NCBI GenBank assembly: GCA_937924775.1
Contig: CALDUT010000018.1
Span: 124,001 to 188,000, forward strand
Direction: 5' to 3'
Length of the DNA stretch: 64,000 nucleotides
Origin: an uncultured Gemmata sp.
GTDB taxonomy: Bacteria; Planctomycetota; Planctomycetia; Gemmatales; Gemmataceae
The notes beneath the pieces were generated by a model. It ran no database searches. It saw nothing but the letters and a program-made list of their open reading frames with translations, and had not been told where the DNA came from. Below are positions 25,818 to 34,422 of the stretch, one piece after another. The translations under genes were made by a program, and so were the position numbers. Positions within the stretch are counted from its first letter, which is position 1, and each line of letters opens with the position of its first letter.

Positions 25818-27128
25818 ATGTGGCCGAGCGATGTCATTCGCATCAAACGCGACCACGGCGAACTTGCGCCCGAACACATCGAGGCCTTCGTGAACGCCGC
25901 GGCGCGTCTTGAGGGCAGCGGTTGGGAGAAGTATCATCTCGCCGCGCTGCTGATGGCGATTTATCTCAACGGTCTTTCGCCGGCAGAAACGGCGCATCTG
26001 ACGCTCGCGATGGCCAACTCGGGCCGGCGGCTCGATTGGAGCGATCTGGAAGGCCCGAAGGTGGACAAACACAGTAGCGGCGGTGTGGGCGATAAAACTT
26101 CGCTCATTCTCGGCCCCTTGGCCGCGGCCTGTGGGGTGATGGTGCCGATGATGTCGGGCCGCGGTTTGGGCCACACCGGGGGCACTCTCGATAAGCTCGA
26201 AGCCATTCCCGGTTTCCGCGTGCGGCTTTCGGCAGAAGAATTCCGCACGGCGTTGCGGCGGGTCGGCCTGGCGCTGGTCGGCCAAACCGCGGACCTGGCC
26301 CCGGCCGATCGCACACTCTATGCTCTGCGGGATGTCACGGCGACCGTCGAGAGCATTCCACTGATCACCGCGTCGATTCTCAGTAAGAAACTGGCTGAAG
26401 GTATCAGTGGGCTGGTGATGGATGTGAAGTGCGGCGTGGGGGCTTTCATGAAAACGCTCCCACAAGCGCGGGCACTGGCCGAATCGCTGGTGCGCATCGG
26501 GATCGCCAACGGGCTGAGGATGCGGGCGCTCATCACCCCGATGGACGTTCCGCTCGGGTACGCTGTGGGCCATACTGTGGAAGTGATCGAAGCCATCGAA
26601 GTCCTGAAAGGTCGTGGCCCCCACGACGTGCGGGAATTGTCGGTGCTTCTTGCGGCCCGGATGGTGGAACTGGCCGGGTTGGCCGAGGCCGGGGCCGCGG
26701 AGCAGAAGGTCCGCGCAGCGCTGGCGTCGGGGGCAGGTCTGGACGTGTTCCGCCGCTGTATCGAGCAGCAGGGGGGCGACCCGGGCGTCATCGAGGATTA
26801 CCATCGGCTGCCCACGGCTCCTCACACGGCCACGGTCGTCGCCCCGCGAGCGGGATTTCTGACCCGGATGAATGCTGAGGATGTGGGCTTGGCCGCGATG
26901 CTCGTAGGCGGTGGCCGGCAGCGCCTGGAAGACGACATCGACCACGCCGTGGGCATTCTCTGCCGGGTCAAGCCGGGGCAAGCGGTTCGTGCGGGCGATG
27001 CCGTGTACGAAGTTCACTACCGCGACTCGGCCCGCTGGCCCGAAGCTCGCCAGCGGCTCGAGGCGTCCTTCACCATCGCCGATGTTCCGCCGGCCGAAAC
27101 CCCGTTGGTTATCGACGAATTTCTATGA
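25818..27128 (+). CDS. deoA: thymidine/pyrimidine-nucleoside phosphorylase
   Basis: A 436-residue protein of the nucleoside phosphorylase II family: helical N-terminal domain, phosphate-binding KHSSGGVGDKTSL, SGRGLGHTGGTLDKLE, and DVKCGVGAFMKT. It splits thymidine or uridine with phosphate to the base and (deoxy)ribose 1-phosphate. I chose the ATG at 25818 because GAGG is eight bases before it and the family begins there. Its stop overlaps the cdd start by four bases, and upp follows, giving a pyrimidine salvage cluster. Confidence 0.93.
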   Translation: MWPSDVIRIKRDHGELAPEHIEAFVNAAARLEGSGWEKYHLAALLMAIYLNGLSPAETAHLTLAMANSGRRLDWSDLEGPKVDKHSSGGVGDKTSLILGPLAAACGVMVPMMSGRGLGHTGGTLDKLEAIPGFRVRLSAEEFRTALRRVGLALVGQTADLAPADRTLYALRDVTATVESIPLITASILSKKLAEGISGLVMDVKCGVGAFMKTLPQARALAESLVRIGIANGLRMRALITPMDVPLGYAVGHTVEVIEAIEVLKGRGPHDVRELSVLLAARMVELAGLAEAGAAEQKVRAALASGAGLDVFRRCIEQQGGDPGVIEDYHRLPTAPHTATVVAPRAGFLTRMNAEDVGLAAMLVGGGRQRLEDDIDHAVGILCRVKPGQAVRAGDAVYEVHYRDSARWPEARQRLEASFTIADVPPAETPLVIDEFL

Positions 27129-27526
27129 CTGACCCACTGATCGCAGCGGCGGCCGCAGCTCGGGCCCATGCCTTCGCGCCGTACTCGCAATTCGCGGTCG
27201 GAGCGGCCCTCGAAGCCGCCGATGGCCGGATTTTCCCCGGTTGTAATGTCGAAAGCGCCAGCTACGGCTTGACGATCTGTGCGGAGCGAAATGCCCTGTT
27301 CCGGGCCGTGTGTGAGGGTGCCCGGTCGTTCCTGCGGGTCGCGGTCGTGACCGATACGGAAAAGCCCACGCCGCCCTGTGGCGCGTGTCGCCAATTACTC
27401 TGGGAATTCGCCCCGGATGCCGAAGTGCTGCTGGCCAACCTGCGGGGGGATGTGGTGAAATACACCGTAGGCGAACTGATCCCCGGAGCGTTCGATCAAC
27501 AGCAACTGACCGCCCGTCGCGGCTAG
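27125..27526 (+). CDS. cdd: cytidine deaminase
   Basis: A 133-residue homotetramer-type cytidine deaminase. The zinc site is complete: GCNVESASYGLTICAERNA with the catalytic glutamate in CAE, and PCGACRQLLWEF with two zinc cysteines. The N-terminal FAPYSQFAVGAAL is also typical. It deaminates cytidine and deoxycytidine to (deoxy)uridine, which the adjacent phosphorylase can then cleave. The ATGA overlap with deoA indicates coupled translation. Confidence 0.95.
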   Translation: MTDPLIAAAAAARAHAFAPYSQFAVGAALEAADGRIFPGCNVESASYGLTICAERNALFRAVCEGARSFLRVAVVTDTEKPTPPCGACRQLLWEFAPDAEVLLANLRGDVVKYTVGELIPGAFDQQQLTARRG

Positions 27527-27654
27527 GAGGCGGCGGGGATTCGCAGAGACTGTTGCAGAACCCCTTGGGCTTCTTGCTGGGCCAGGGATTGGAGCATCGC
27601 AACCTGGCTGCGAAACAGTCGGTCGCCAGCTCATTTCTTCCAGGAGGACGTTCG

Positions 27655-28284
27655 ATGCCGGCCGCTGTGGCGATTTCCACACATCCGCTCATTCAGCATC
27701 AATTGACGCGGTTGCGGGCTGCCGACACCCCGCCGCCTGAGTTTCGGGCTCTGGTCGCGGCGATTTCCCAGGGCTTATTTTTTGAGGCGACACGAGAATT
27801 GCGGCTGGAATCGGTTCGGGTCCGCACCCCGTTGGCCGAAACGACCGGGCAGCGTCTGGCGGAACGTGTGGGGTTGGTTCCCGTGCTGCGGGCCGGCTTG
27901 GGGATGGCTGAAGCCATGCTCGAGATGATGCCCGAAGCCGTGGTGTGGCATCTCGGCCTCTACCGCGACCACACCACGCTCAAACCGGTCACGTACTACA
28001 ACAAGCTGCCGGCCCAACCGCCGATGGACGTGGCGTTAGTTCTCGATCCGATGCTGGCCACCGGGGGCAGTGCCATCGCCGCCATCGACATTCTCAAGAA
28101 TGTGGGCACCCCGCGGATCCTCTTTGTGGGCCTGATCGCGGCTCCAGAGGGCGTCGCCGCCTTGCAGGCCATCCACCCCGAGGTGCCGATTGTGCTGGCC
28201 GCTCTCGATAGCCATCTGAACGACCGCGGTTACATCGTTCCCGGTTTGGGTGATGCCGGCGACCGGCAATTCGGCACCACCTGA
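27655..28284 (+). CDS. upp: uracil phosphoribosyltransferase
   Basis: A 209-residue protein with STHPLIQHQLTRLR, VPVLRAGLGMAEAML, the PRPP loop in LVLDPMLATGGSAIAAI and the uracil-binding C-terminus YIVPGLGDAGDRQFGT. It makes UMP from uracil and PRPP. The ATG at 27655 follows AGGAGG by seven bases. It comes 128 bases after cdd and completes the route cytidine to uridine to uracil to UMP with deoA and cdd. Confidence 0.95.
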   Translation: MPAAVAISTHPLIQHQLTRLRAADTPPPEFRALVAAISQGLFFEATRELRLESVRVRTPLAETTGQRLAERVGLVPVLRAGLGMAEAMLEMMPEAVVWHLGLYRDHTTLKPVTYYNKLPAQPPMDVALVLDPMLATGGSAIAAIDILKNVGTPRILFVGLIAAPEGVAALQAIHPEVPIVLAALDSHLNDRGYIVPGLGDAGDRQFGTT

Positions 28285-28313
28285 GGCACCGGCAAAGCAA
28301 TTCCCCGGCACAA

Positions 28314-28907
28314 CTATTTGAAGGATTTGATCCACTGTTCGAACTTGGCCGCGTGTTCCGCGACGGTGATCGACGGCCCGCTGAGGCGGAAGTGGTGGGC
28401 TTCGAGTATTTCCCCCTGGGCATCTTTTTCCTCGACAACAACCCAAATCACCCGCCAATCGTCGAGAATCATCAGTTTTGATTTCGGGTCAAACGGTCGC
28501 TCTTTGTAGCGCCAGGTGCCGGTGATGTCGAGAACGTGGGCGACGCCGTTGGGCAGTGGCCATTGGGTGGTTTTGCTGATGTCGTCGATGGTTTTGCCAT
28601 CGGGGGCCTCGAAGGTGGCTTTCCACGCGGGGAAGTTTTTCTCGGTACCTGGTCGGCTTTCCCCGGCGATGGTCAGTTCGGCGTCGGGGTGATCTTTGGC
28701 CCCGGGGAGTTTGAATTGGTATTTGCGTAAGCGGTTGGCGGGTTTCTCATTTTTCCATTCCGCGGGGGCGGGGGCGGAGAGTTTGGCCAGTTTCACGATC
28801 ACCGGTTTCTCTGCGGCGATCGCCCGGAGGGGACTGGTGAAGTCCGGGGCGGCCGTGGACAGCCAGCCGAGACTAGCAAACAGCATAAGACAGCAAAAAC
28901 AGCGCAT
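28314..28907 (-). CDS. secreted protein of unknown function
   Basis: A 197-residue protein with a signal peptide (about 1-31, ending IAAEK or earlier) and a single mostly-beta domain: AEWKNEKPANRLRKYQFKL, ELTIAGE, GVAHVLDITGTWRYKERPF and HFRLSGPSITVAEHAAKF. The layout suggests a lipocalin-like or DUF-type periplasmic protein; I do not recognise the family. GGGAG is seven bases before the ATG. It converges with upp and is divergent from the Tat propeller gene. Confidence 0.65.
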   Translation of the reverse strand: MRCFCCLMLFASLGWLSTAAPDFTSPLRAIAAEKPVIVKLAKLSAPAPAEWKNEKPANRLRKYQFKLPGAKDHPDAELTIAGESRPGTEKNFPAWKATFEAPDGKTIDDISKTTQWPLPNGVAHVLDITGTWRYKERPFDPKSKLMILDDWRVIWVVVEEKDAQGEILEAHHFRLSGPSITVAEHAAKFEQWIKSFK

Positions 28908-28986
28908 TGTGCAACTCCCGAAAACGGACTACTCTACTTCATCGTAGTTCATTGCTGTCGCTGTCACACGCAAATTCGGAGTTCTC

Positions 28987-30273
28987 ATGTCAGCCCTGTC
29001 GCGTCGCGATTTCCTCCGGGCGGCTCCGCGGGCCGCATTGGCTCCCGGCCTGGCCCTCGTGGGCTGCCGGTATCGGTTGGAAGCGGCATCCACGACCGGT
29101 ACTGAGTTTCTCCGGCTGCCGGCGCGCGCCATCACAGCGCCGGGCGACAAGAAGTGGCATCACTTCTTCGGTTACTACGACAAATGCCCCTGGGATAGCA
29201 CCGGGCGGTATGTGTTGGCCCACCGCGTCGCGTTCGCCGCCCGGCAACCCACCGCCGATGAGGAAGTAATGATCGGTATGGTCGATCGCCAGGACAACGA
29301 CCGTTTTGTGCCCCTGGCGCGGACACGGGCGTGGTGCTGGCAGCAAGGAGCCATGCTGCAATGGCTCGGCAGCGCTGCCGATCGCGAAATCCTCTTCAAT
29401 TCCCTCACCGATGACGAACCCACGGCGACCATCTTGGATGTTCACACGCACAAAACCCGCACGCTGCCGCGGCCGATCTACGCTCTGTCCGCCGATGGCC
29501 GCCAGGCGGTCACGCTCGACTTTGCCCGGCTGCACCGGCTCCGCCCCGGCTACGGTTACGCCAGCTACCAGGAATGCTTCGCCGACGAGCCTGCGCCCGA
29601 AAAACTCGGCATCTGGTGGATGGATATGAAAACCGGTAAAAATGAGCTGGTGGTCAATTTGAAGCAACTCGCTGCGTTGCAACCTGACCAGCGCTTCCGC
29701 AACGCCCACCATTGGGTGAATCATCTGCAATTCAACCCCAGCGGTACTCGCTTCGTCTTTCTCCATCGTTGGAAACAACCTGGTGTCAACCGTTGGGACA
29801 CCCGCATGCTCACCGCCCAACCTGATGGGAGGGATGTGCGCATCACCTTCGACGATGGCTTAGTATCCCACTTCGATTGGAAAGACGATCAGACGATTCT
29901 GGCCTGGGCCCGCACGCGGAAAGACGGTGTACATTTTTACGAAGTCGATGTGCCGAGTGGGGCCACGAAAATCCTTGGTGCTGACGTGCTGACTGCTGAC
30001 GGGCACTGTTCGTACTCCCCCGATCGCCAGTGGATTCTCAACGACACCTACCCGGACAAAGAGCGCATGCAAACGCTGATGCTCTACAAAGTAGCCACAG
30101 GTCGGCGGTACAACCTCAACCAGTTTTACTCGCCCAAGGAATACACCGGGCCGGTCCGCTGCGACTTGCATCCGCGTTGGAACCGCGACGGTACCGCGAT
30201 CTGTTTTGACGGCTGCCACGACCCGCAGCGGCAATTGTACGTGATGGATGTCCGCGACGTGGTGACCAGCTAG
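28987..30273 (+). CDS. Tat-exported beta-propeller protein
   Basis: A 428-residue protein with a twin-arginine signal (SRRDFLRAA) and a possible lipobox ending in LVGC near residue 27. The rest has repeated WD/TolB-type blades: HHFFGYYDKCPWDSTGRYVL, MLQWLGSAADREILFN, HHWVNHLQFNPSGTRFVFLHRW, DGHCSYSPDRQWILNDTYPD. This resembles the oligogalacturonate-lyase-like and TolB-like propellers of planctomycetes; no catalytic site can be assigned. GGAG is five bases before the ATG. Its stop overlaps the stop of the convergent DedA gene at a shared CTAG. Confidence 0.7.
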   Translation: MSALSRRDFLRAAPRAALAPGLALVGCRYRLEAASTTGTEFLRLPARAITAPGDKKWHHFFGYYDKCPWDSTGRYVLAHRVAFAARQPTADEEVMIGMVDRQDNDRFVPLARTRAWCWQQGAMLQWLGSAADREILFNSLTDDEPTATILDVHTHKTRTLPRPIYALSADGRQAVTLDFARLHRLRPGYGYASYQECFADEPAPEKLGIWWMDMKTGKNELVVNLKQLAALQPDQRFRNAHHWVNHLQFNPSGTRFVFLHRWKQPGVNRWDTRMLTAQPDGRDVRITFDDGLVSHFDWKDDQTILAWARTRKDGVHFYEVDVPSGATKILGADVLTADGHCSYSPDRQWILNDTYPDKERMQTLMLYKVATGRRYNLNQFYSPKEYTGPVRCDLHPRWNRDGTAICFDGCHDPQRQLYVMDVRDVVTS

Positions 30274-31118
30274 CTCCGGGGGGCAGGGGGGGGCAATTCC
30301 AGGGTCGCGGTCGCTGGTGGGCCTTCGACGGTGGTGGCTGGATCCCCGGCACCGGGGGTGGGGGCCAGGGGTGTGGGCAATACCGGCGTCACCAGGCGGG
30401 CCAGCCGCCGTTTCTGCTGCCAGTGCCGCCCGCCTTTCCAGACCATCGGCAGAATCGACAGGATCACCACGACCACCACGACTTTGTCGATATGTTTCGC
30501 CCAGGTGAAATCGGGTTGCCCCAGCAAGGATTGCATCGGCGGATCGGCCATCGGGATCAGATAGTAACCGAACAGCACCATACTGACGATCCAGCCGATA
30601 CCACCGAAGACGTTGTAAAAGAGAAAGGTGCAGTAATCCATCCGGGCCGCCCCGGCCACGACCGGAACGAAGGTCCGGACAATCGGCACGAAGCGGGCGA
30701 TGACGATCGTTTTGCCGCCGTGCCGTTCGTAGAAGGCTTTGGCTTTCTGAAGATAGGCCTGCTTGAAGAAGCGGCTATCGGGCCGTTTGAAGATCGCCGG
30801 CCCGGTTTTGTGGCCAATCCAATAACCGACCGTATCACCGATGATAGCCGCAGCGCACAGACAGATCAGGAACGGCCACAGGTTCCAAGCGCTCAGTTGC
30901 GCCACAATGCCCAGAACCACCAAGAGCGAATCGCCCGGCAGCAGAAACCCTACCAACAGGCCAGTTTCCGTGAAGACAATCGCCGTGACCGCGACCAATG
31001 CGGCCCAATATACGCCGGGTTGGTTGAGGGCGTTCTGGAACAGTTCCGGATGGCTCAGGTTGCGGGGATCGACCAGCGTCGCGATGATCGTTCCCACTTG
31101 GGAGAAAAATTCGTCCAT
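30270..31118 (-). CDS. DedA-family membrane protein
   Basis: A 282-residue polytopic protein with the DedA core: FTETGLLVGFLLPGDSLL, IIGDTVGYWIGHKTG, then YERHGGKTIVIARFVPIVRTFVPVVAGAARM and a Pro-rich C-terminal tail. The acidic residues in FTE and PGD and the two arginines in ARF and VRT are the functional ones in this family, which moves undecaprenyl phosphate or other lipids across the membrane. I chose the ATG at 31118, where the family begins; longer in-frame extensions look non-coding. Confidence 0.88.
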   Translation of the reverse strand: MDEFFSQVGTIIATLVDPRNLSHPELFQNALNQPGVYWAALVAVTAIVFTETGLLVGFLLPGDSLLVVLGIVAQLSAWNLWPFLICLCAAAIIGDTVGYWIGHKTGPAIFKRPDSRFFKQAYLQKAKAFYERHGGKTIVIARFVPIVRTFVPVVAGAARMDYCTFLFYNVFGGIGWIVSMVLFGYYLIPMADPPMQSLLGQPDFTWAKHIDKVVVVVVILSILPMVWKGGRHWQQKRRLARLVTPVLPTPLAPTPGAGDPATTVEGPPATATLELPPPAPRS

Positions 31119-31361
31119 GGCGCGTGGCGTCCCCGAGGGTTTGTGGCCAGAGCCGAACGCGGGTGTGCGGGTTCTGTCGCCCTGGGCGCGGCGGGCTCGT
31201 TTCATCGTAGGCGTCGGGGCTTAAGACTTCAACGCCTTCCGCGGCCGCTACTCCGGGCCGGCGGTTGGGGAGTCGCTGCGGCGACCGAACCGCGAAGCCC
31301 CCGCGGTTCACTGAAGCTTACTGCACGACGCCAGCGGAGGAGAAGCCCAAGTGCGCAGGGA

Positions 31362-31817
31362 CTACTTCGCCTTGCGTCGGAGTAACTTCAGGACAACATT
31401 CCCCTCACCTTCGCCTTTGAAATCCCTGGGGCGTTCTCCGCCTTCACGGGCAAAGGCGATGGTCAATTCCGTACCCTCGTCGGTTTCTTTCACCTCATAA
31501 ATGCCAAGGATTTTGATTTCTTTGGCCCCATCACCCTTGGGTTGAATGGTGATGTGAGCTGGCTTTGGGGACGGATCGAGGATGAACACGGCGTCTTCAG
31601 AACCATTGCGGTTTTTGATTTGCACGCGCATTTCCCCGTTTTGGATGACGAACGACTCGACTTCGTCGCGTTTTTTGTCTGGTTGGCCGTTGATCAGAAT
31701 TTGAACAACCTCGTAACGGCCTTCGAGCTTCTTGGCGGCTTCCTGGGCCTCATCGGCCGCCCCGGCCATCCCCGGCGCGAGGGCGATCATCACAGTCGCA
31801 GCGACACGGCGAAACAT
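31362..31817 (-). CDS. TIGR03067-domain secreted protein (third of three)
   Basis: A 151-residue protein with a signal peptide (about 1-21) and a TIGR03067 domain: KKLEGRYEVVQILINGQP, a central VFILDPSPKPAHITI strand and a C-terminal IAFAREGGERPRDF. TIGR03067 is a planctomycete-abundant family with a predicted lipocalin-like fold and no known function. AGGAG is five bases before the ATG. It is the last of three paralogues in a row on this strand. Confidence 0.85.
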   Translation of the reverse strand: MFRRVAATVMIALAPGMAGAADEAQEAAKKLEGRYEVVQILINGQPDKKRDEVESFVIQNGEMRVQIKNRNGSEDAVFILDPSPKPAHITIQPKGDGAKEIKILGIYEVKETDEGTELTIAFAREGGERPRDFKGEGEGNVVLKLLRRKAK

Positions 31818-31917
31818 TGGAACTCCTGGGGGATAGGGTCGATGGAACAGACACCGTCGGGGAACTGCGGCGCGGGCATCGGACGGGGGATCACGCCTCG
31901 CCTCCGGGGGGCCGCCA

Positions 31918-32379
31918 TCATTTCTCCGTTTTCTGCATCTGCAAGAGCATCACTTCATTATCCGATTTGAATTCTCTGGGGCGTTCGCCTTTTTCGCTGA
32001 AGGCGAGCGTCAGAATGTCCTTTTCGAGCTTGTAGATACCGGGGAAGGTTTTGCCCTTCTCGGGGCCATCCTGCGGCGTGAGGTCGATGGTGGAGGGTTT
32101 AGCATCCGGCGTAACCTGAATTTTTGCCACTTTTTTATCGTCGGGGCTAAAGGCGAGGGTGAATTCATCGCCGCGGATCACAATCGTCACGGTTTCGATA
32201 AGGGCTTTCTCCGCGGATTTGCCGTCGCGTTCGGCGTGGACGAGTTTATAAGTGCCTTCCAGTTCCTTGAGGCCTTTGTTGACTTTGTCGGCTTGTTTGT
32301 CCTTCTCGTCGGCCCCGCTGGAGGCGGCGAACACCGCGACGGCCAGCAGAAGAATGCCTCGCAGAGCAATACGAATCAT
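31918..32379 (-). CDS. TIGR03067-domain secreted protein (second of three)
   Basis: A 153-residue protein with a signal peptide (about 1-22) and the domain pattern KELEGTYKLVHAERDG, SPDDKKVAKIQVTPDAKPSTIDL and LAFSEKGERPREF. I chose the ATG at 32379, preceded by GGGAG, since the signal peptide starts there. Neighbouring paralogues on both sides suggest tandem duplication followed by divergence. Confidence 0.85.
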   Translation of the reverse strand: MIRIALRGILLLAVAVFAASSGADEKDKQADKVNKGLKELEGTYKLVHAERDGKSAEKALIETVTIVIRGDEFTLAFSPDDKKVAKIQVTPDAKPSTIDLTPQDGPEKGKTFPGIYKLEKDILTLAFSEKGERPREFKSDNEVMLLQMQKTEK

Positions 32380-32452
32380 CGGTCGGCTCCCATCACGCAA
32401 AAGGAAGAGCACAGTCGCCCTGGTCCGGGGCCCGCAGCGACTGCCCCAACGG

Positions 32453-32914
32453 TTATTTCGCTTGTTTTTTGAGGCGGATGATCAGCACCTGATCGCTGGC
32501 TTCAAATTTTGTGGGCCGGTCTTTCTCCTGCCCCATCTCGGTGGCACAGATGGTGAGAATGTTGTCTTTGAACTCATAGATACCGTAGTTAGTTTCGGTG
32601 CGGCCATTTTTGGTGGAGCTGATCGTGATGTGGCGTGGATTTTTGCTGCTGTCGATGGTGAATTTCGCCGGGTCGTCCTTACCGGGGGTCACCGCGATGA
32701 TGGCGTTGCCCTGAATTTTGATCGTCCGTTCGCTGGCGTCGACATCTTTGAGCATATCTTCGGTGATTTTCAGTCCCTTGCCCTCCAGACCGATCAGCAC
32801 ATAGGTGCCTTCCAACTCCTGCAGGGCTTTGTCGTTGGTTTTGTCATCGGCCAGGGCCCCCGCCTGCAAACCCAGCAGACCCACGGCGAGGGCTAAGATA
32901 GACAGGAAACGCAT
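32453..32914 (-). CDS. TIGR03067-domain secreted protein (first of three)
   Basis: A 153-residue protein with a signal peptide (MRFLSILALAVGLLGLQ) and the domain ALQELEGTYVLIGLEGKG, KFTIDSSKNPRHITI and TICATEMGQEKDRPTKFE. The start at 32914 is chosen from GGAGA upstream and the signal peptide; an ATG 20 codons further up is in frame but unlikely. It leads the three-gene paralogue series. Confidence 0.85.
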   Translation of the reverse strand: MRFLSILALAVGLLGLQAGALADDKTNDKALQELEGTYVLIGLEGKGLKITEDMLKDVDASERTIKIQGNAIIAVTPGKDDPAKFTIDSSKNPRHITISSTKNGRTETNYGIYEFKDNILTICATEMGQEKDRPTKFEASDQVLIIRLKKQAK

Positions 32915-32997
32915 GAGGTTCTCTCCGATGGTGGGAAAAATCGCTTGGCGGTCAGAATAGGATTTCTGAGCCATTTTGGGAGGCGCAAGTGTCTCCG

Positions 32998-33855
32998 CTA
33001 GCCGACGCGGGTGTGGCCGGCCAATTGATCCTTGATGAATTTAATACCTTTGAGATAAACTTCTTCCGGAGAACTGAACAGATCCCGCCAGATTTTCGTC
33101 GCGGCGGCCAAATCCGGCAAAGCCCGGCCGAAGGCTTCGATCGTCAGCCAACCATCATAGCCAACTTCAGCCAACGTGGTGAAGACGGTATCCCAATCGA
33201 CCTGCCCGGTACCAGGAACGCCGCGATCGTTCTCGCTGATATGAACGTGCACCAACAGGGGGGCCAGTGTGCGGATCGTGGCGGCTTGGTCTTTCTCCTC
33301 GATGTGAGCGTGGAACGTATCGTACATGGCGCGGAAGTTCGGATGATCGACCATCTTCACCAATTCCACGGCCTGTGTCGCGGTGTTGATCAGATAACAT
33401 TCGAAGCGGTTGAGGTATTCGATCGCCAAGGTCAGATTCGCCTGCTGGGCGAACTCGGCGGCTTGGCGCAACACCTCGGCAGAGCGTTTCTTTTCGTCCG
33501 CGCTCGGCGCGGTACCCGAAAACTCACCGATCGCCGAATGATACGGGCCGCAGAGGATTTCCGAACCCAGCGTATGGTTGATTTCCACTACGGTTTTCAG
33601 CCAATCGACGGCTTTTTGCCGAGTCGCCGCATCGGGGCTGATGGCGTTGGTAGCTTTGGTCAGGATGGTAACTGTTGTACATTTCAGGCCGTGGTTGTCG
33701 AGTTCGGCGCGAATGGGCTTGTAGTCGGCCGGTTGCCCGCCGAAGACCGGCAGTTCCACCCCATCGAACCCCGCGGCTTTGAGTTTGCCCAACAGCGGGA
33801 AGTGTTCCGCAGTCACACCGCCGGTCCACAGCAACAAATTCATGCCAAGTTTCAT
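32998..33855 (-). CDS. D-tagatose/D-allulose 3-epimerase-like TIM-barrel protein
   Basis: A 285-residue AP-endonuclease-family-2 TIM barrel. Four metal-binding residues occur as E146 (LAIEYLNR), D179 (AMYDTFH), H205 (VHISEND) and E240 (LTIEAFG). Their spacing equals that of E152, D185, H211 and E246 of D-tagatose 3-epimerase, so a ketose 3-epimerase or hydroxypyruvate-isomerase-like reaction is likely. GGAG precedes the ATG by seven bases. The sugar is unknown. It lies 83 bases upstream of the TIGR03067 series on the same strand. Confidence 0.8.
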   Translation of the reverse strand: MKLGMNLLLWTGGVTAEHFPLLGKLKAAGFDGVELPVFGGQPADYKPIRAELDNHGLKCTTVTILTKATNAISPDAATRQKAVDWLKTVVEINHTLGSEILCGPYHSAIGEFSGTAPSADEKKRSAEVLRQAAEFAQQANLTLAIEYLNRFECYLINTATQAVELVKMVDHPNFRAMYDTFHAHIEEKDQAATIRTLAPLLVHVHISENDRGVPGTGQVDWDTVFTTLAEVGYDGWLTIEAFGRALPDLAAATKIWRDLFSSPEEVYLKGIKFIKDQLAGHTRVG

Positions 33856-34153
33856 AAAACGTCTCCTCGAGGGGAAGTGCCGACGCGAGGCCCATTCTCG
33901 ACGCATCGTACCGTGGGGGAAACGCCGCGGCAAGAACGGCCTACGCGCCGGACCACCCAACCGGTTTTGTCGTAGCAACCGCCGCCGCGAAATGGTAGGC
34001 TGAGGCAGATAGGGCCTTACGCAGGCCGGCCAATGTTTCGCGGAACCCACCCCACACGGCCGAAATTCCGCGCGGCAAGGCCGGTCTTGACCGACACGCC
34101 GGAGCTGTGACCGGTTTCCCTCCGCCGAGAACCCCTGCCCCACCGCGGCGTTG

Positions 34154-34183
34154 TGGCGAATTCTGGCGAATTCTGGCGAATAA
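34154..34183. repeat. three adjacent 10-base direct repeats (iteron-like)
   Basis: TGGCGAATTC, TGGCGAATTC and TGGCGAATAA follow each other without spacers. They stand directly left of an AT-rich patch with TGTATAATTT and TGTATATTTT (34197-34216). The arrangement resembles iterons or a small protein-binding array. Confidence 0.7.
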
Positions 34184-34299
34184 TGGCTCAATGCTATGTA
34201 TAATTTTGTATATTTTGTTACAATCCAGCCTGACCAGAAGTTGCACAGATTTCGGGAGAACGTGCAGAAATTCCTCAAAAAATGGCGGTTTTTGCTGGA

Positions 34300-34345
34300 A
34301 CATTCTAACATTCGCTGACGTTCCACGTGGAACACTTGGCCAAAA
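34300..34345. other. parS: parS-like centromere site, copy 2
   Basis: The 46-base block matches 15746-15791 at 43 positions without gaps. Its core CGTTCCACGTGGAACA is at 34319-34334 and is identical to copy 1. It sits in the gap upstream of the DUF1501 gene. Confidence 0.75.
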
Positions 34346-34422
34346 GCGCCGTAGCCGTTCCCCCCGAACACGGGGTCGCCATCGTGGCCCCCACCGGCGT
34401 GGTCCCCACATGAGGTCCTGCG

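Larger units (their letters stand above)
33856..34422. other. 567-base intergenic region with parS-like element and direct repeats
   Basis: This divergent gap holds three ten-base direct repeats (34154-34183), AT-rich TTTGTATA-type repeats (34197-34216) and the second parS-like block (34300-34345). No gene is evident. It resembles the 15.6-15.8 kb gap in layout. Confidence 0.7.
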
